The notes beneath the pieces are model-generated. The model was not told the DNA's origin, did no database searches, and saw only the letters and a list, made by a program, of their open reading frames with translations. Shown here one piece after another: positions 9,086 through 18,765 of a stretch of 64,000 nucleotides of DNA. The stretch is from Andalucia godoyi. Taxonomy: Eukaryota > Discoba > Jakobea > Jakobida > Andaluciidae. Where the stretch lies: positions 124,001 to 188,000 of the forward strand of contig VRVR01000040.1 in the NCBI GenBank assembly GCA_009859145.1, in the 5' to 3' direction. Positions within the stretch are counted from its first letter, which is position 1; each line of letters begins with the position of its first letter. The position numbers and the translations under genes are program-made.

Positions 9086-12000
9086 TTAGATCGAGTAGGA
9101 ATCAATGGGAGGATCTGCTCGCAGCATGGCACCGCAGAAGATGTCATCGGCGATGTTTCGGCACGCGCGGATCGCACGATAAACCGGATCGAACTTAGCC
9201 AGCAGCTCGATTGTCTTTGCGTATCCGTTCTGCAGAAGAGCTGACGGGTACCAACGGACACACGTACCGGACACGATTACAACAGTCGCTGCTCCAGATT
9301 CGTGCAACAGAAATGAGTCCACACGAACTGGGTGATGTGACGATAGGAAACGGAATCGATCGCTTAGGAGGCAGTACACGGCAAGACTGGTTTCCGCAGC
9401 ATCCGCAAACAGATAGTCGACCCGGGGTAGAAGGGCATCCGATTGGAAAGGAAGCTCGTGGGGAATAGGAATCATTGCGAGACCGTGTTGGGCCGCTCGA
9501 CGCCCAAACGAACGCACAAGTTCTTCGACGATCATGCCCGTGCAGACCAGCCACTCAACATTGAGAAGAAACAGCGCGTCCAAACTGCAAATCGAGGAAC
9601 AAGATAGAGTGATCCACTCGTAACGAGAAGACTGGACGTTCTGAGGCTCAAGAACGACCTCACATATTTTGGTGCGCTTTCGGGATGCAATCTCAACAGG
9701 ACACAGGAGAGAATTCGTCGATCGACAAGCGACAAGAGAACTGTACAGACCAAGCTCCGCAGACAACGGAGGTTTTGAGAATCCCTCGGCAATCTTAACG
9801 CTTCGACTGGTCACGCCGTCCAAAAACTTCTGGAGATTCACAAGCCGCTTCTTCAGCTCTTCTTCCGCTGCTGAAGGAGAAGGAAGAGACTGAAACACCG
9901 ACCACGACGGTAAACTAAACGACGGCTTGTCGGTGGGGAAAAGAGCAAATCGGACACGTCGAAATCGAATATTTTCTGTCAACGTCAGGTCGTTGCCGCA
10001 AACAAGAGCATCCATCGAGTTCCAATTGTAGTTTGCAGCGGCGGTCTGGGGAGAGTTCCAGGACCACTGCCGCGGATCAAACGACTCTGTCATGGGGTTC
10101 CAGACATAGCCACTTGCAGTCCAGGCAGGGATCTTGTCCTCATTTTCTGCACGATAAATCTTGATAATAATGTAGTCATTGACGGGATCGTATTCCAAGA
10201 TGTGGTACTGCCCGCCTTTGGAAAGTCGGTATGTTGCGACAGGAGACTTCCGGGGCATGGCAGGTAGGGGTGTCGCACTGGATGGAGCAGACAAGATTGC
10301 CGGTTTGGACCGCGAACTTGCAGAGTGCACGGGGGAACTTTGGGTACTTGGTGATGGTGTCATGATGCTGCTTGGACTGCGAAGAACTTTGGAGCCAGAG
10401 TCTTGAATCGCAAGTGGAGTTTCCTTGTTTTCCGCAGAGACGGCAAGCTGAAATCCTTGATGAAGACGCTGACAAACAAGCTCCCGCATTAAAACATCTG
10501 GCTTGTCCTCGTAAACTCCAGAACTTGTCAGCGTGTAATTATAAAAGAAGAACGTCTCGGATGACAAGTCCTTTTGCTCCGGAAAGAAAGCGGCAGTCAA
10601 AGGCATGATGGCAGGCTCGGAAAGGCTCTTCCACTTCAAGGACCCAGAGGATCTTTCTGGGTCTGGGAAAATATGAAACCACCGATGCCCTGATGACGCA
10701 TCGGATTCGGGAATTATCCGTGGATCTTCTGCGTCACCACACTCAACCCCAGGGGCGGAAGGCTTAAACGGATCAAAAATCTTTGGCACCTGAAACAGCG
10801 CGGAGCTGCCTATCGCAACCCGCAACATCGAATGCCGCCTGGAGTTTGAACGCGGTCTCGATCGTGCCGTATGAGAACCTGAACCACCACCCCCTTCTAT
10901 GGAGAATGACGAGCGATGAGAGTCGGCAGGGTGATCCATACCCCCAAAGGATGTGGACGACTTCCGAATAGACCCAGAAGAAGAACCAAATAGCATCGGA
11001 TCAAAATGCTCTCCCCCCACCCGAAGATCGTCCGATGACGACGAGAACGATGACGGGGCAAAGGCAAGCTCAGACGGCTTGCGAGACATTGTCGTTCGAT
11101 TAAGAGAGTCGGTGCTGCCAGACAGACCGAGGGCAGCGGTCGGATACTCGGAGATGGGCACCGAATCCTTGCGACTATCCTTGATCATCGCAGAAGGCAG
11201 AGACTGCTGTCTCGGCAGTGAGCTTAGCTTTGGCTGCAGATGCACGGCCGAGCACCGCCCAGCTATCATACGTATTTGCTGAATGTCCAATCGATTGGAA
11301 CTTACCGGAACTTCAACAGGCCACACAAACTGCGCGTCCACTTCAAGCTTTGGCAGTGGCGTCAACTCTCGTTGGTTGTCAAGGAACATTGTCTGAATAA
11401 ACCGCGGGATGTCGAATCGAATACGAGAGGAGGAGGATGCTTGCTGTTCATCGGCAGAGGACGCAGCGGCGGACGGGTCCGTGGTAATGCGAAACAGCGG
11501 TACGGAATGATAGGGACGAGCTGCAAGAGAAACGAGATCCACTGCGCAACCGACGTCCGCCATCCTCTGATCGGTAAGGGACGCAAGAGATTCGTCCACA
11601 TCGAAAATGCCTTGTCCAGCTGTGATTGTCACAATTGCCTGACCGGTTCTATTGAGATCTCGATCAATGTAGTGTTTGTGAAACGCATCAACGGAGAGAT
11701 TCAAGGCTTCAAGGAAGTTGCCGTACTGTGCTCGAACAATGCGGTCGCACACTCCTCTCGAGGACTTTGACATCGAAGATTGGCGTCGCGAGGCAACTCC
11801 AGACGACGCAAAGGGACTCCATCCAACAAGGGCCGGAAACGAAAGAATTTCAGAGCGAATCTGAACGACGAGCTCTTCCGGTTTGATTCTAGTTAACCGA
11901 TCTGCAATAATTTTGTATTCATCGCGAAGAACACGCTTCATCTGCTTTGGGTGACTGTTGCCTTCGCTCCTGTTCGACGACAAACCTGCACTCTCGTCTT

Positions 12001-12691
12001 CCGGGACATACGACTCCACTCGAGCGAAGAGGATGATGGTCACCTTATGATTGGTACCCATTGTAACCCACCGGGTGAACATGTCTCGTAGCAGCACGTT
12101 ACACAGCTTTTCGTAATAAATATCTCCATCTGGGGCGTATTCCCACAATTCCGCACTGAGCTGGATAAGGACAAAAAAATTCGCAGACCGCGATCTAAAG
12201 GTGCACTTCGTTGCGGCAGTGATGATACCAGAGGACACCAGTTCGCTGTTCCGCATCATTTCACGAACGACAGCACGCATTCCAGCAAATGAGAATTCTC
12301 GATTGCGAAACGCAGGCGATCCCGTAAGGGAGGAAGTAAACCGCCACATATCCGAGCGCGAAATGAACTGGTCGCGAAAGGTAAGCTCCACATAATCCAA
12401 CGCAACATCATCGAATTCGGACTTTGCCGACATCAATCGAACCGTCACCGATTGTCTATTTTGAATTCCAAACGAATCTGCAATGGTTTTTTGGATGGAA
12501 AGCTGCATGTTGGACTTTGAAGCAGCAAGAAACGACGTGGATGTTGGCCGCAACAAAATCGATGCTTCAATTTCCAGCAAAAAGTCCTCTGGATGCGATA
12601 TCATCTCTGGAAACAAATCCGGACTGATCAGAATATCCTCTGGAGAAAACTTGTCATTGTGAACGGACACCAGCGTCGCCACAAGCGACAT
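9086..12691 (-). CDS. IML1: IML1/DEPDC5-like GATOR1 subunit
   Basis: A 1,201-residue protein matching the Iml1/DEPDC5 family, the GATOR1 (SEACIT) subunit that restrains TORC1 at the vacuole/lysosome under amino-acid shortage. Visible family features: the N-terminal domain with FRDQFISRSDMWRF and the segment around EYKIIADRLTRIKPEELVVQ; the following GIFDVDESLASLTDQRMADV stretch; and the later YHILEYDPVNDYIII and NWNSMDALVCGNDLTLTENI blocks typical of the middle region. Between about residues 480 and 640 it is Ser/Pro-rich and probably disordered. It is shorter than human or yeast members (about 1,600), and I could not identify a DEP domain by eye. The ATG at 12691 is the first in frame. It is transcribed away from the Fanzor remnant. 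Confidence 0.8.
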   Translation of the reverse strand: MSLVATLVSVHNDKFSPEDILISPDLFPEMISHPEDFLLEIEASILLRPTSTSFLAASKSNMQLSIQKTIADSFGIQNRQSVTVRLMSAKSEFDDVALDYVELTFRDQFISRSDMWRFTSSLTGSPAFRNREFSFAGMRAVVREMMRNSELVSSGIITAATKCTFRSRSANFFVLIQLSAELWEYAPDGDIYYEKLCNVLLRDMFTRWVTMGTNHKVTIILFARVESYVPEDESAGLSSNRSEGNSHPKQMKRVLRDEYKIIADRLTRIKPEELVVQIRSEILSFPALVGWSPFASSGVASRRQSSMSKSSRGVCDRIVRAQYGNFLEALNLSVDAFHKHYIDRDLNRTGQAIVTITAGQGIFDVDESLASLTDQRMADVGCAVDLVSLAARPYHSVPLFRITTDPSAAASSADEQQASSSSRIRFDIPRFIQTMFLDNQRELTPLPKLEVDAQFVWPVEVPVSSNRLDIQQIRMIAGRCSAVHLQPKLSSLPRQQSLPSAMIKDSRKDSVPISEYPTAALGLSGSTDSLNRTTMSRKPSELAFAPSSFSSSSDDLRVGGEHFDPMLFGSSSGSIRKSSTSFGGMDHPADSHRSSFSIEGGGGSGSHTARSRPRSNSRRHSMLRVAIGSSALFQVPKIFDPFKPSAPGVECGDAEDPRIIPESDASSGHRWFHIFPDPERSSGSLKWKSLSEPAIMPLTAAFFPEQKDLSSETFFFYNYTLTSSGVYEDKPDVLMRELVCQRLHQGFQLAVSAENKETPLAIQDSGSKVLRSPSSIMTPSPSTQSSPVHSASSRSKPAILSAPSSATPLPAMPRKSPVATYRLSKGGQYHILEYDPVNDYIIIKIYRAENEDKIPAWTASGYVWNPMTESFDPRQWSWNSPQTAAANYNWNSMDALVCGNDLTLTENIRFRRVRFALFPTDKPSFSLPSWSVFQSLPSPSAAEEELKKRLVNLQKFLDGVTSRSVKIAEGFSKPPLSAELGLYSSLVACRSTNSLLCPVEIASRKRTKICEVVLEPQNVQSSRYEWITLSCSSICSLDALFLLNVEWLVCTGMIVEELVRSFGRRAAQHGLAMIPIPHELPFQSDALLPRVDYLFADAAETSLAVYCLLSDRFRFLSSHHPVRVDSFLLHESGAATVVIVSGTCVRWYPSALLQNGYAKTIELLAKFDPVYRAIRACRNIADDIFCGAMLRADPPIDSYSI

Positions 12692-13017
12692 GATGAAGAT
12701 GTTGTTATTGTTGCTATTGTTGCTGTTGTTGCTGCTGTTGCAGTTGTTGCTGCTGGCGGTGTCGCTGCTGAGGCTGCGTTCCTATTCTTTCATGCAGCAT
12801 AACAGTAAGAATATCACTGATGGACAACTTAGATGATTGTTTTTTGTCGTTCTCTTCTTCTGCGCTACACCCTGACACACTGCTCTCGTCCGAGCTGAGG
12901 ATGCACGGAAAGAGAGAAAGAGAAAACAGACAGGCGCCTGTCGTTCCATCTACCACCACTCACAGGGTTTTTGCCGGATTCGCTAGCATCAAAGCCGAGC
13001 AAAAAGACGCAGCAGCC
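12692..13017. repeat. IML1 leader region with a GTT/GCT trinucleotide repeat
   Basis: Trinucleotide-rich tract at about 12700-12757 (CAA/CAG on the IML1 strand), in the presumed IML1 5' untranslated region. It is followed by unremarkable sequence up to the Fanzor remnant. Confidence 0.6.
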
Positions 13018-13482
13018 GTCAATACTGGCCGGCACCAGCACGTTTTGTTTCACAGGCACTCGTGCTTACGTGCGCTCGGCCAAAATTCAACCGGTGACAC
13101 AGGCTCCGCATTTTCGACACTCCTTAACGCAGCATCCGTAGCCATCTATTCTATCATTCGTTGGTTCCACTTTTTGCAACGTTTGTTCCATAAGGCGACC
13201 GAGTATCGCGAGCGCCATGTTGCCATCGTGACGGAGGAGCACACGTCCAAAACGTGCGGGCGCTGCGGTGAGATCCATGCACGTCGAGGCGGAAGCAAAG
13301 TGTTTGCATGTCCCGCGTGCAGCTCGCAGATTGATCGAGATTGGGAACGGAGCGCGGAACATCTATCTGAAGAGTGCCGTGAGGCGTGTTGGGGGCCTAT
13401 CCGCTTCCCGACAACGGGATGCAAGATTGAATATGCATGTCTATTCGTAGGTATGCAACATGTTCAGTGTATAGTGTAGGCG
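13018..13482 (+). pseudogene. Fanzor (TnpB-like) nuclease remnant, copy 1
   Basis: A 465-bp fossil of the C-terminal end of a Fanzor/OrfB-type RNA-guided nuclease. Around 13170-13350 it encodes HFLQRLFHKATEYRERHVA, then TEEHTSKTCGRCGEIH, GGSKVFACPACSSQIDRD. This is the TnpB/Fanzor zinc ribbon (CX2C-X14-CX2C) followed by the RuvC-III Asp (DRD). A one-base insertion just after DRDW (about 13341-13345) shifts the frame: the next family motif, NGARNIYLKSAV, is read in the next frame. A later one-base change shifts it back. The N-terminal domains, RuvC-I and most of RuvC-II are absent, so it is dead as a nuclease. The exact ends were found by comparison with the copy at 45007-45400. The surrounding frame (12820-13479) is open but starts in unrelated sequence. 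Confidence 0.85.
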
Positions 13483-14850
13483 TTCTTTGTGTTGTGCGCA
13501 TCGTCGTCGTCGTTGTCGTCTTCATGATGATCTTCTTCTTCCATCCCATCCGACGCATCCTCCTGTCCGACGCAGCCACTGCGGCCGTTCAGAGCTCGGC
13601 ACACGCAAAAACGAATGCCCAGTGCAGCGTTCCCGTCCCCGTAAGACGAACCGACATTTGCAACGTCACGTATCCTGCTTGTTTCCATCAATCAATCAAT
13701 GCATTCCATTCGTGTTAATATGCATGGATGCAGAGTTCGGGATCCCTCGTCTGTGAAGCGGGAGCATTCATGAAGCTCATGCCTGCAAGAACCAAAGAGT
13801 CAAAGAAAGGAGCGCCGGTGAAATACGAAAAAGAATGGGTGGGGGGAAGGAAGATTCCGACAGCAGCCTCGACGGAAGCTTTTCGTCTGCGGTGTGTCGG
13901 CATCGCCAGCGTGAAAGATTCAAACTTCTTTTGGGCAAATCATTGTTTGTTTGTTTGGTTGGTTGTTTTTAGTTGTGGAGGCGGGGGGGGGGGGGTGGGC
14001 TTGGGCAAAGTAAACCGACAAGAGTGAGTGGGTGGGCACCGCTAGTCCGCCACCCTCTGGTCCAGTATGAAGCCGGGTCCTCAGACAAAATGGTAGAATT
14101 AAAATAAAGTAAAATATGATCCTGCTATCGATCACCGGTGATTCGCGCTCTGGTAAACCCGGTGCTCAAGCATGTCGATGGTTCTATGCGCGTTGGGGAA
14201 AGGAAGGCAATTATAGGAGTGACCGACGTTTTATTGAAAATGAAACAGACACGAAAAAACTCTACGAAAATCAGATCGGTGAGAACGTAATTTCACACAC
14301 ACACACACGCTGGACAAGATTCGCTTGCAAAAAGCAACCCTCAGATGGCCATTCTTTTATGACTCTTCACACAGGATCGAGAAGTTAAAAAGGGTGGTAA
14401 AAGTGTTTTCCTCCTTGGAAGCTTCTGCAAGACGCACGCTGAACCAGACGACGATGAAGAAGAAGAAGAAACAAGAATCTCTTTTTTTAAATGAATCGCA
14501 TACCTTCTTGGTCAAGCCATCTTTCGGCGCCACAGAAATGAAAACACAAGAAGAAACAAGACATAAACGAAAAGAACAAAGGAAACGGACGGTCAAAGAG
14601 GCGCGAATATTTTCGTCTGGCTCTTGATGACTTGATGACTTGATACAAAGGTGGGCCGTGAACTTGATTTTGCTTCGAATTTTATTTTTCTGCGATCCTT
14701 AATTTCTTTTGATTTTTAATAATTTTTTTTCGTTTTTTTTTCTTTTTTGTTCAGACTGCAGGAGTTTTTCAGCTAAACGGTTGGACTGGCAGCGGTGCGT
14801 GGTCCTTTTTTTCGAATTGTGCTTCGTTTGCGTAGATTCCAGTGTCCACA
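13483..14850. other. Gene-free spacer with several simple repeats
   Basis: About 1.37 kb without a supported gene. It holds a TCG/TTC trinucleotide tract (about 13500-13548), a run of about 13 Gs (13983-13995), a short CA repeat (14296-14309), a GAAGAA tract (14454-14470) and long T-runs before COQ6 (14690-14755). Short frames at 13728-14027 and 14116-14388 show no recognisable protein. The T-run followed by TTCAG near 14750 could be an acceptor of a COQ6 leader intron. Confidence 0.5.
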
Positions 14851-16110
14851 ATGGCAAATAGGTTGGGAGATGTTTGCATATTTGGAGCTGGTGTTGTTGG
14901 CTCTACACTTGCATGTCTGTTGGGGCTCTCGCCGCGAACGCGACATTTGAAGATCACGCTCGTTGATCCAGCAATTCCCGCGATTTTGGCTGGGCATTCT
15001 TCAGTTCCAAAGCTTGGTTCGGTGCGCGTGTCTTCTATCAATCCATCTTCGAGAGCGGTGTTTGAATCTGTCCGAGTCTGGCCTGCATCCGACAGTGATC
15101 AGCCACGGAGCTTGCTTCGACCGTGTAATTTCACAAAAATGAGAGTGTTTGATTCCTCTTATCGCGGTGCTCTTGCGTTTGATGCAGAGGAAGGGAAATC
15201 TTTGGGAAGCATTGTGCACAACCATGCGTTGAACGCCGCTCTTTTGTCCGCTGTTCAGCTCCATTGCACCAATGTGACCCTCATGCCACACACAGATGGT
15301 CTTTTGGACTCCGTGTCACATTTTCGAAACGCATGCGCAGACGCTGGACTCGTGGTTGGAACGGATGGATCTGAATCTAAAGTAAGATCTCTTGCAGGAA
15401 TCGGAAGAGTTTTGAAGGACTACGGACACCAAGCAGTGGTTTTCAATGTGCGATTGAATGAGCAGTCGGATGTTGCTGCGCAGGTGTTCCGAAAGACAGG
15501 GCCGGTGGCATTGCTTCCTCTTCCTGATAAGCTGTCGAATGTGGTATGGAGCTTACCAGCACGGGAGGCACATGACTTGCTTCGTGTTTTGGGCTCGACG
15601 AGTTCAGCCGATGTTTTTCAGGTTCAAGACACTCTAAATGAAATGTTTGCTTCCAGACTCGGCATCTTTGTTGAAGAGATATTGGTAGAGGAAAAGGGGA
15701 GCTTTCCATTACGATCGAGCCATGTGAAATCATATTATGCGGGAAATGTTGTGCTTGCTGGAGATGCTGCGCACACAGTCCATCCCCTTGCGGGACAGGG
15801 TCTAAACATGGGAATTAGCGATGCAGTGGTGTTAGCCAAGTCCATTGTCGATACGGTTTCCGCTGGACTGGAGCTGGGCGATAATATGGTAGAGCTGGAT
15901 ACGTATCAGCGCAATCGATTTATTTCAAACGGTAAGATGATGGTCGCAATGGAAGGCATCAAAAGCTTGTTCGAAGTGGATAACGATGTCTTCCGTGAGA
16001 TTCGGGCTGCTGGAATGAACTTCTTTAGGAACTCCTCGTTTCTCTCGCGACAAGCAGTGAGTTTTGCTTCTGGAGAAGACTTGCCGTTGAGCGATATGCA
16101 CATTCCCTAG
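14851..16110 (+). CDS. COQ6: Ubiquinone biosynthesis monooxygenase COQ6
   Basis: A 419-residue flavoprotein of the UbiH/COQ6 family. COQ6 hydroxylates the ring (C5) of the coenzyme Q precursor on the matrix side of the inner mitochondrial membrane. The FAD-binding Rossmann motif is near the N-terminus (VCIFGAGVVGSTLACLLG), the central DG motif is GLVVGTDGSESKVR, and the second FAD motif is GNVVLAGDAAHTVHPLAGQG followed by LNMGISDAV, diagnostic of the family. The chosen start is the ATG preceded by GTCCACA; the codon nine bases upstream is GTG. There is almost no N-terminal extension before the Rossmann fold, so a cleavable presequence is not obvious. It is convergent with the acyltransferase gene, 60 bp away. 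Confidence 0.92.
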   Translation: MANRLGDVCIFGAGVVGSTLACLLGLSPRTRHLKITLVDPAIPAILAGHSSVPKLGSVRVSSINPSSRAVFESVRVWPASDSDQPRSLLRPCNFTKMRVFDSSYRGALAFDAEEGKSLGSIVHNHALNAALLSAVQLHCTNVTLMPHTDGLLDSVSHFRNACADAGLVVGTDGSESKVRSLAGIGRVLKDYGHQAVVFNVRLNEQSDVAAQVFRKTGPVALLPLPDKLSNVVWSLPAREAHDLLRVLGSTSSADVFQVQDTLNEMFASRLGIFVEEILVEEKGSFPLRSSHVKSYYAGNVVLAGDAAHTVHPLAGQGLNMGISDAVVLAKSIVDTVSAGLELGDNMVELDTYQRNRFISNGKMMVAMEGIKSLFEVDNDVFREIRAAGMNFFRNSSFLSRQAVSFASGEDLPLSDMHIP

Positions 16111-16170
16111 TTGGCACTTTTTATTTTTTGTTCTTTGTTCTTTGTTTCCCCTGTTTACCGATTCAAACCA

Positions 16171-17976
16171 TCATTGGATTTCACTTGTTTCACTCTCAAC
16201 AGACGACACGGAGCTGGAAATGTCGTCTTTTGAAACGACTTCACGAATCAATGCACAAAACTCGTTCACAATGTCTTGCACAACTTGGATAGTGATCTGA
16301 GGGCATGCCCAGCAAACAGAGCCGCGCAACTGGGAGGAGGAAGTCATTGTGCTAAACAGAAGATGTGGTTCTGCTACCGGTGCCGTGGAGGCAGGGTAGT
16401 ACTCCAGATCTTGCAAATAAGACGCTGCTGTTTTTTCAAACTCGTGTAGACGGAATTCATTATCCCCCGGAAAGAATTGAGAAAATGGCTTGGGAAGACG
16501 TCTTTTGAATCCTTCATCCATGGATTGGATTGCTTTCATCGCTGCCGGAAGCATGTACTGTCCATCAATGAGACCAACATTCGGCAGCGAGAATGTTGGA
16601 ACAATGCGCAGTAGTTTCGGTAGTCGAGATATGTTTTTCAGAAACCACTGCGAGTTCTTCACCAAGCACATGGAACGGACAAATCCACCGGTTTTGACTT
16701 GGTAGTGCGTGGAACTCTTTATCCTCTTCGCAACCTTCCAAAATGCTTCTAGCCGATTCTCCTTTGACGTACCGTCTGGAATGCGGAAGAAGCAATCGAA
16801 AATGCCAATGCAGTTTCCCTCCGAGATGAAAGGATTTGTCGTTGATTGTTTCATGAAGTTTGGTTGCTTGTGCAAGAAGAACTTACGCATATCCACGACG
16901 AACTGTGCCCAGATCCTGTTTGAAGAGTTTCCTCGTCTTGCTATGCCCCAAGCAATCGCCGCCATTAGAGCACTTCCGACAGTGACCTTGTTTTGTTTTG
17001 CCAGCTGTTCCAATCGAAGGGTCGTCCGTGTGTCAAAGGAAAACAGAATGGTCCTTGAATAACTGCCTTGCTTTCCAATGCACTCGGATGCGATGGTCTC
17101 CCTGTTGTTCACAATGTCCCTCAAGGTGATTCCTTTTTCACGTTCTTTTAGTTTCTCCGTAACCGATGTTGCTGTCGATGTCGATGTTGGTGCTGTTGTG
17201 AACGTCGAATCTTCCGACAATTGCACCGCTCGTTGCGTGCGTGACTGTGATGTTCCTGCGGAAGGACTTCGGACATTTGCATTTTTTCCAAGTAGCGACA
17301 AGTATCTTACTGCAAACTCGAGCATCGACACGGCGTATGTTGCTTTGTCTAGGATACCGCGCGGAATTGCTCTATCCACATTCGATGTGGCCCGAAGAGT
17401 GTGATACGCTTCCAGCTCTCTTCCGCTGGGTCTTGGGACATTCAAGTAATTCGCAAAAATGAGACGCAAACAGGAGAGACCGGTGACCCCGTCAAACACC
17501 CGGTGATCGAAAGTAAACAGTAGAATGCGATTGTCAATGAATACAAAACGGACCGGACAAACGAAGTGTTCGCAGCGAAACGGTCTGTTGTTCTCTGCTT
17601 CAACCAACACGTCGACGTTCAACTCGTCATTGTTGAGTATGTTGCGAAATTCTGCAGAGGAGTATCTTTCCAGTGTGAGCGGCTTCATATCAGAGGATGA
17701 CGAAGCGACATGGATCGAACGACGGCTGACATCAATGAAGGTCCGAAGTGCAGGAAGTTCAGCCTGCGCCAGAGCTGCTGCCTCTTCCCACCGTCCCACA
17801 TCAAATTCCAATTTTTGAAGACCAGGGGCTGAAGAAGTTTTCGGCCTGATAATGCAAACTGAATTCATTGCCTGGAAAACGTTATTGGAGGCGCTGTTGT
17901 GATGCAACATCTCCTGAGACCCGAATGGCCGTGAGCACACCCGGGTGTTCATTTCTGAAACAGTACTGTATGCCAT
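16171..17976 (-). CDS. HxxxD-type acyltransferase / condensation-domain-like protein
   Basis: A 601-residue protein with the organisation of the CoA-dependent acyltransferase superfamily (chloramphenicol acetyltransferase-like fold; condensation domains, alcohol acyltransferases and WS/DGAT-type enzymes). The key motif is FDHRVFDGVTGLSCLRLIFA near residue 157, containing HxxxDG, the catalytic His with its structural Asp. Downstream, KQNKVTVGSALMAAIAWGIA resembles the second conserved helix, and FSLPNVGLIDG a loop near the DFGWG position. A Ser/Thr-rich low-complexity stretch lies at about 240-275. No phosphopantetheine carrier domain is attached, so it is a stand-alone enzyme. The substrate cannot be read from sequence; an alcohol, polyketide or lipid acceptor are all possible. 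Confidence 0.65.
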   Translation of the reverse strand: MAYSTVSEMNTRVCSRPFGSQEMLHHNSASNNVFQAMNSVCIIRPKTSSAPGLQKLEFDVGRWEEAAALAQAELPALRTFIDVSRRSIHVASSSSDMKPLTLERYSSAEFRNILNNDELNVDVLVEAENNRPFRCEHFVCPVRFVFIDNRILLFTFDHRVFDGVTGLSCLRLIFANYLNVPRPSGRELEAYHTLRATSNVDRAIPRGILDKATYAVSMLEFAVRYLSLLGKNANVRSPSAGTSQSRTQRAVQLSEDSTFTTAPTSTSTATSVTEKLKEREKGITLRDIVNNRETIASECIGKQGSYSRTILFSFDTRTTLRLEQLAKQNKVTVGSALMAAIAWGIARRGNSSNRIWAQFVVDMRKFFLHKQPNFMKQSTTNPFISEGNCIGIFDCFFRIPDGTSKENRLEAFWKVAKRIKSSTHYQVKTGGFVRSMCLVKNSQWFLKNISRLPKLLRIVPTFSLPNVGLIDGQYMLPAAMKAIQSMDEGFKRRLPKPFSQFFPGDNEFRLHEFEKTAASYLQDLEYYPASTAPVAEPHLLFSTMTSSSQLRGSVCWACPQITIQVVQDIVNEFCALIREVVSKDDISSSVSSVESETSEIQ

Positions 17977-18765
17977 TGCATATTTTTATTTATTTTTTTG
18001 TGCAACCTTTTTGTGCTGCAGAAAAACACCGTGAATTTCTGTACGATCTTCTCGGGGAAGGGTGTGTGCACAGCAAAGGATTTCCCGTGCGGTCGCATCA
18101 AATGAGAGGAGCAACGCACCAGAGGAAGTATCCACTGTTGTTCAACTGAACGACAAGTTGTACAGATTTTTTTTTTAGGGAGAGAAAGTCCCCTCCTTTT
18201 TTTTTGGCGGGCCAAGGGGCGCCCACCAATCAGTTGGGAGTTCCGTGCCACATTTATCGAGGCATCGGAATTTGCTTCGCTGGACACATTGCGACAACAG
18301 GGCAATACGGGGTGATTGTGTGTATAACCCTCCAACCTAAACGTCTGGTGGACGATGGTGAAGATCGTCGGATAGTATGGCTGAAGGTGTGCAGGTCGAG
18401 GCCCAATGAGAGACACTGTCGAATATTAACAGCCGATTCCTTGTAATTGATGATGGGCGCTGATGCGGATTGTAAAAGTCACTTTTTTACGCCACAAAGT
18501 CTGTCTGAGGCGCAGCATGCGAGCCAAGTGCGTGGAGAGGTTTTGGGTTGAAGGATGAAAATACTTGCGAGACGTTTGTTTTTCTTTTTATTTTTTTGGA
18601 CCCTTCGAGTAAAGAGCACAAATTAAAAGTAAAAAAATTATTTTAAAAAACATGACCATCAAAACAGAAGTAAAAATACGAACGTATCGCGTGTTAATTT
18701 ACTTTTTCCCATAGGTGCTCCATATCCGACTGCACACGCAAATCTGAGCGAAGAGTGTGATTCAA
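17977..18765. other. Intergenic spacer, nothing recognised
   Basis: About 790 bp between two minus-strand genes, with A/T-rich tracts at 17985-18003 and 18575-18655 and a GC-richer middle. No protein, tRNA or repeat was recognised. Confidence 0.35.

Noticed and set aside
12820-13479. The 219-codon open frame spanning the Fanzor remnant as an intact gene
   Set aside because: Its first 65 codons lie in unrelated IML1-flanking sequence, and the family motif after DRDW is in another frame; the open frame is accidental.
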